From Paeniglutamicibacter quisquiliarum (lineage in GTDB: Bacteria; Actinomycetota; Actinomycetes; Actinomycetales; Micrococcaceae), in the NCBI RefSeq assembly GCF_019084045.1, contig NZ_JAHRED010000002.1:591233-655232 (forward strand): 64,000 nucleotides of DNA. Direction: 5' to 3'. Every line of letters begins with the position of its first letter. Within the stretch, counting starts at the first letter, position 1. Below are positions 61,472-64,000 of the stretch, in pieces. The notes under the pieces are model-generated. The model was not told where the DNA came from and did no database searches. It was given only the letters and a program-made list of their open reading frames with translations. The position numbers and the translations under genes were made by a program.

Positions 61472-62869
61472 ATGAGCACCTCCGTTCGCCTCATTGACGA
61501 TGCGCCATTAACCCGGTTCCACAAGAAGTTGACCGTGTTTTCCTCCGGCGGACCCTTCATAGACGGCTACGCGCTATCCATCATTGGCATCGCCCTAATC
61601 ACCATGACCCCGGCCTTGGACCTGGGCCCCAAGGAAATCGGCATGGTCGGCGCAGCCAGCCTGGTTGGCATCTTCTTCGGCGGCGGCGTCTTCGGCTGGG
61701 TGACGGACAAGGTCGGCCGGCACACCATGTACATCCTGGACCTGATCGCCCTGGCGGTCTTCTCCATCCTCAGCGCCTTCTCCACGGACATCTGGCAGCT
61801 GGTGCTCTGGCGTTTCCTGCTCGGCGTTGCCATCGGCGCCGACTACCCGATTGCCACGTCGCTGTTGGCCGAGTTCCTTCCCCGGAAGCACCGCGGCCGG
61901 CTCCTGGGTGCCACCTTCGTGGTCTGGGCCGTGGGCGCGGCGGCCGCATTCGCCGTTGGGTACGCCATGCGCGGCGTCGGGCCTGACGCCTGGCGCTGGA
62001 TGCTTGCCAGCCCGGCCATCTTCGCCATCATCACCCTGCTCTTCCGGCTGGGCACCCCCGAATCCCCGCGCTGGCTGCTCTCCCGCGGCCGGGTCGACGA
62101 GGCACGCACCGTCATCAAGAAGGTCTACGGCAACGAGTACGACGTCGATTCGCTTGGCGAGGACGAGGACACCGGCAAGCGCGCAGCCACGTTCACCGAC
62201 ATCTTCAACAAGAAGTTCTGGCGCCGCACCCTCTTCGTCTCGATTTTCTGGACCGCCCAGGTCATCCCCCTCTTCGCGGTCTACACCTTCGCCCCGGAGC
62301 TGCTCGCCTCCTTCGGCCTGGACGGGGATGCCAACCTATACGGCGGGTCGCTGCTGATTTCCCTGCTCTTCGTCGTCGGCGGCATCCCGGGCCTGTGGCT
62401 GGTCGAGCGCATCGGACGGCGCAAGCTGCTGCTGTGGACCTTCGGCATCATCGTCCTGGCCCTGGCCGCCCCCGCCTTCATCCCCGGCGTTGGCCCCAAG
62501 ACCCTGTTCACCGCCCTGGCGATCTTCGCCCTGGCCTCCGGGGCCTCCAGCTTCCTCGAGGTTGTCTACCCCAACGAGCTTTTCCCCACCGAGATCCGTG
62601 CCACCGCCGTCGGCTTCGGCACCGCGATCAGCCGGGTGGGCTCGGCGGCAAGCACCTACCTCATGCCGGTTGCAATCATCAGCTTCGGTGCTTCCGGCGC
62701 CCTGTTGATAGGCGCCGGGATCTCCCTGGTGGGACTCATCGCCACCTTCATCCTTGCCCCCGAAACGGCCAACCGCTCCCTGGCCGACATCTCAGGGGAC
62801 GGCAACAAGAAACACACCAAGCCAAACGGCAAGATCGCAGAAACGACAGTCAAAGGAACCCTCGTATGA
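61472..62869 (+). CDS. MFS transporter (sugar-porter-like), linked to guanidino-compound hydrolase
   Basis: 465 residues, 12 helices. FSSGGPFIDGYALSIIGIALITM at helix 1, VFGWVTDKVGRHTMYILD loop 2-3, RFLLGVAIGADYPIATSLLAEFLPRKHRGR at helix 4-5, TPESPRWLLSRGRVDEA in the central loop, and ERIGRRKLLLW in the repeat. The PESPRWL and D-x-GR motifs are sugar-porter like, but overlap with an agmatinase-family gene (ATGA) suggests uptake of agmatine, 4-guanidinobutyrate or similar. ATG 61472 chosen over 61412 (GAGAGAAAAGAG upstream). Confidence 0.87.
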   Translation: MSTSVRLIDDAPLTRFHKKLTVFSSGGPFIDGYALSIIGIALITMTPALDLGPKEIGMVGAASLVGIFFGGGVFGWVTDKVGRHTMYILDLIALAVFSILSAFSTDIWQLVLWRFLLGVAIGADYPIATSLLAEFLPRKHRGRLLGATFVVWAVGAAAAFAVGYAMRGVGPDAWRWMLASPAIFAIITLLFRLGTPESPRWLLSRGRVDEARTVIKKVYGNEYDVDSLGEDEDTGKRAATFTDIFNKKFWRRTLFVSIFWTAQVIPLFAVYTFAPELLASFGLDGDANLYGGSLLISLLFVVGGIPGLWLVERIGRRKLLLWTFGIIVLALAAPAFIPGVGPKTLFTALAIFALASGASSFLEVVYPNELFPTEIRATAVGFGTAISRVGSAASTYLMPVAIISFGASGALLIGAGISLVGLIATFILAPETANRSLADISGDGNKKHTKPNGKIAETTVKGTLV

Positions 62870-63864
62870 GCAAGCACCAGCCCATCGGCCCCGTCGAGGC
62901 CACCAAGGTCCCCCGGTTCGCCGGGCTTGGAACCTTCGCCCGCCTCCCGCAGATCGATGCCGTCCCCGACTACGACATCGCAGTGCTCGGCGTGCCCTTC
63001 GACGGCGGAACCTCTTTCCGCCCGGGCGCCCGGTTCGGGCCGGCCGCGGTACGCGAGGCCTCCCGCCTGCTGCGCCCCGGCTACCACGTCGAGCTCGACG
63101 TCACCCCCGTTGAGGCGGTCCAGGTCGTGGATGCCGGAGACGTGGCATGCACGCCATACGACATCGGCAAGGCCGTTGAGCAGATCGAGGAACAGGCCCT
63201 GCCGCTGCTGGCCAAGGACAAGCGGGTCATCGCCATAGGCGGGGACCACACCATTGCCCTGCCGATGCTTCGGGCGGTCAACAAGATCCACGGACCGGTC
63301 GCGCTGCTGCACTTCGATGCGCACCTGGATACCTGGGACACCTACTTCGACGAGCCGATCACCCACGGCACGATGTTCCGCAGGGCCTTCGAGGAAGGCC
63401 TGCTGATCGAGGACAAGTCGATGCACGTGGGCATCCGCGGCCCGGTCTACGACCAGGACGACTTCCTGCGCGACCACGAGTTCGGCTTCCAGATCATTCG
63501 CTCCACTGACATCGACGAGATCGGGGTCCAGGCGGCGATCGCGAAGGTGCGCGAGCGCCTGGGCGACACCCCTGTCTACCTCTCGGTGGACATCGATGTG
63601 CTGGATCCGGCCTTCGCACCGGGCACCGGCACCCCGGAAATGGGCGGCCTGCACTCCCGGGAACTGCTCCGCCTGTTGCGGGGGCTCAACGGCATCAACA
63701 TCGTCGGCGCAGACGTGGTGGAGGTCGCCCCGGCCTACGACCACGCGGACATCACCTCGCTGGCTGCGGCCACCGTGGTCTTCGACATGATGGGCCTGAT
63801 GGTCAACTCCGGCAACCTCCGTGGCTCCGAAGCCGAACACGTTCTTGAAGGAGCCTCGGCCTAA
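62866..63864 (+). CDS. speB: Agmatinase / guanidinobutyrase-family ureohydrolase
   Basis: 332 residues. Splits urea from a guanidino compound with two Mn ions. Metal motifs: IAIGGDHTIALP, LLHFDAHLDTWDTY and VDIDVLDPAFAPGTGTPE; substrate loop FDGGTSFRPGARFGPAAVREAS. Whether the natural substrate is agmatine, 4-guanidinobutyrate or 3-guanidinopropionate cannot be read from motifs alone. Co-transcribed with the MFS gene under the divergent PucR regulator, giving a uptake-and-hydrolysis unit. Symbol is by family. Confidence 0.92.
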   Translation: MSKHQPIGPVEATKVPRFAGLGTFARLPQIDAVPDYDIAVLGVPFDGGTSFRPGARFGPAAVREASRLLRPGYHVELDVTPVEAVQVVDAGDVACTPYDIGKAVEQIEEQALPLLAKDKRVIAIGGDHTIALPMLRAVNKIHGPVALLHFDAHLDTWDTYFDEPITHGTMFRRAFEEGLLIEDKSMHVGIRGPVYDQDDFLRDHEFGFQIIRSTDIDEIGVQAAIAKVRERLGDTPVYLSVDIDVLDPAFAPGTGTPEMGGLHSRELLRLLRGLNGINIVGADVVEVAPAYDHADITSLAAATVVFDMMGLMVNSGNLRGSEAEHVLEGASA

Positions 63865-63894
63865 GGCTGCACAAACCGGTCCCCCACCCCACGA

Positions 63895-63927
63895 GGCCCG
63901 GCCAGCGATCCGATCGCTGGCCGGGCC
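63895..63927 (+). terminator. Terminator after the ureohydrolase gene
   Basis: 16-bp perfect arms GGCCCGGCCAGCGATC / GATCGCTGGCCGGGCC around one C. No T tract, but the stem is very stable and 30 bp after the stop. The last ~70 bases of the window show nothing else. Confidence 0.6.
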
Positions 63928-64000
63928 GCTGCCGCGTGCGAAGCATCAATCCGTCGGCCCTACGGCCCGCCGTGCCACAGGACGCCGGGGCCCGCCCAAA

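Overview
The window is high-GC DNA, densely packed on both strands, with many ATGA start/stop overlaps. It looks like the chromosome of an actinomycete. The rpsP-khpA-rimM-trmD block, an ArsC of the mycothiol-dependent type, a DUF222/HNH gene, FdhF/YdeP, and a TetR-GlpD-diacylglycerol kinase cluster together suggest the Arthrobacter / Micrococcaceae branch. That placement is inference from gene content; there is no rRNA to confirm it.

Layout. 1-4.1 kb: 3' part of thiC, facing a ribosome-maturation operon (rpsP, khpA, rimM, trmD). 4.4-6.4 kb: two tandem paralogues resembling the uracil-DNA-glycosylase superfamily and a 42-residue basic protein. 6.5-13.8 kb: an M20 amidohydrolase, a Ktr potassium-uptake pair whose ktrB carries an in-frame TAG, two CNNM/CorC-like membrane proteins and an isolated pstS. 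14.0-15.5 kb: a DUF222/HNH gene broken by two frameshifts. 15.6-18.1 kb: an arsenic-type locus (flavoprotein with a Cys-rich tail, arsR, arsC) around a near-perfect operator, without an efflux pump. 18.1-27.8 kb: a TetR/alcohol-dehydrogenase pair, a DUF4389 protein, an FdhF/YdeP molybdoenzyme, two MFS transporters, a membrane protein and a DHFR-like reductase.

28.1-43.1 kb is the most notable region. It is a candidate gene cluster for a ribosomally made, azole-type peptide (RiPP) linked to metal uptake. A FecCD-type importer (permease, ATPase, lipoprotein) faces a minus-strand operon. That operon begins with a 33-residue precursor peptide too short for ordinary ORF calling, then a strong hairpin, then a putative leader-binding protein, a CocE-type hydrolase, a YcaO cyclodehydratase, a SagB-type dehydrogenase and two CydDC-like ABC half-exporters. 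Divergent from the precursor lie a beta-propeller protein and an S9 prolyl-oligopeptidase. The same 15-base Fur-family-like palindrome stands in front of the importer and in the divergent precursor/propeller promoter. A metal-responsive RiPP metallophore that is exported and re-imported is the simplest hypothesis. The core peptide has two His and three Ser/Thr but no Cys.

43.1-64 kb: an XRE-cupin regulator with an in-frame TGA, a methyltransferase with a His-rich head, an isochorismatase-like hydrolase, a secreted nuclease, a PIN-domain protein, 2,3-butanediol dehydrogenase, and a glycerolipid cluster (SDR, FAD oxidase / TetR, GlpD, DAG kinase) reminiscent of Mycobacterium tuberculosis Rv2249c-Rv2252. 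These are followed by an acetyltransferase, an MFS exporter, a MmyB-type regulator, a catechol-2,3-dioxygenase-like enzyme behind a clean operator, and a PucR-regulated MFS/agmatinase-family operon. At least three genes carry fresh-looking disabling mutations. These could be real pseudogenes or sequencing errors.
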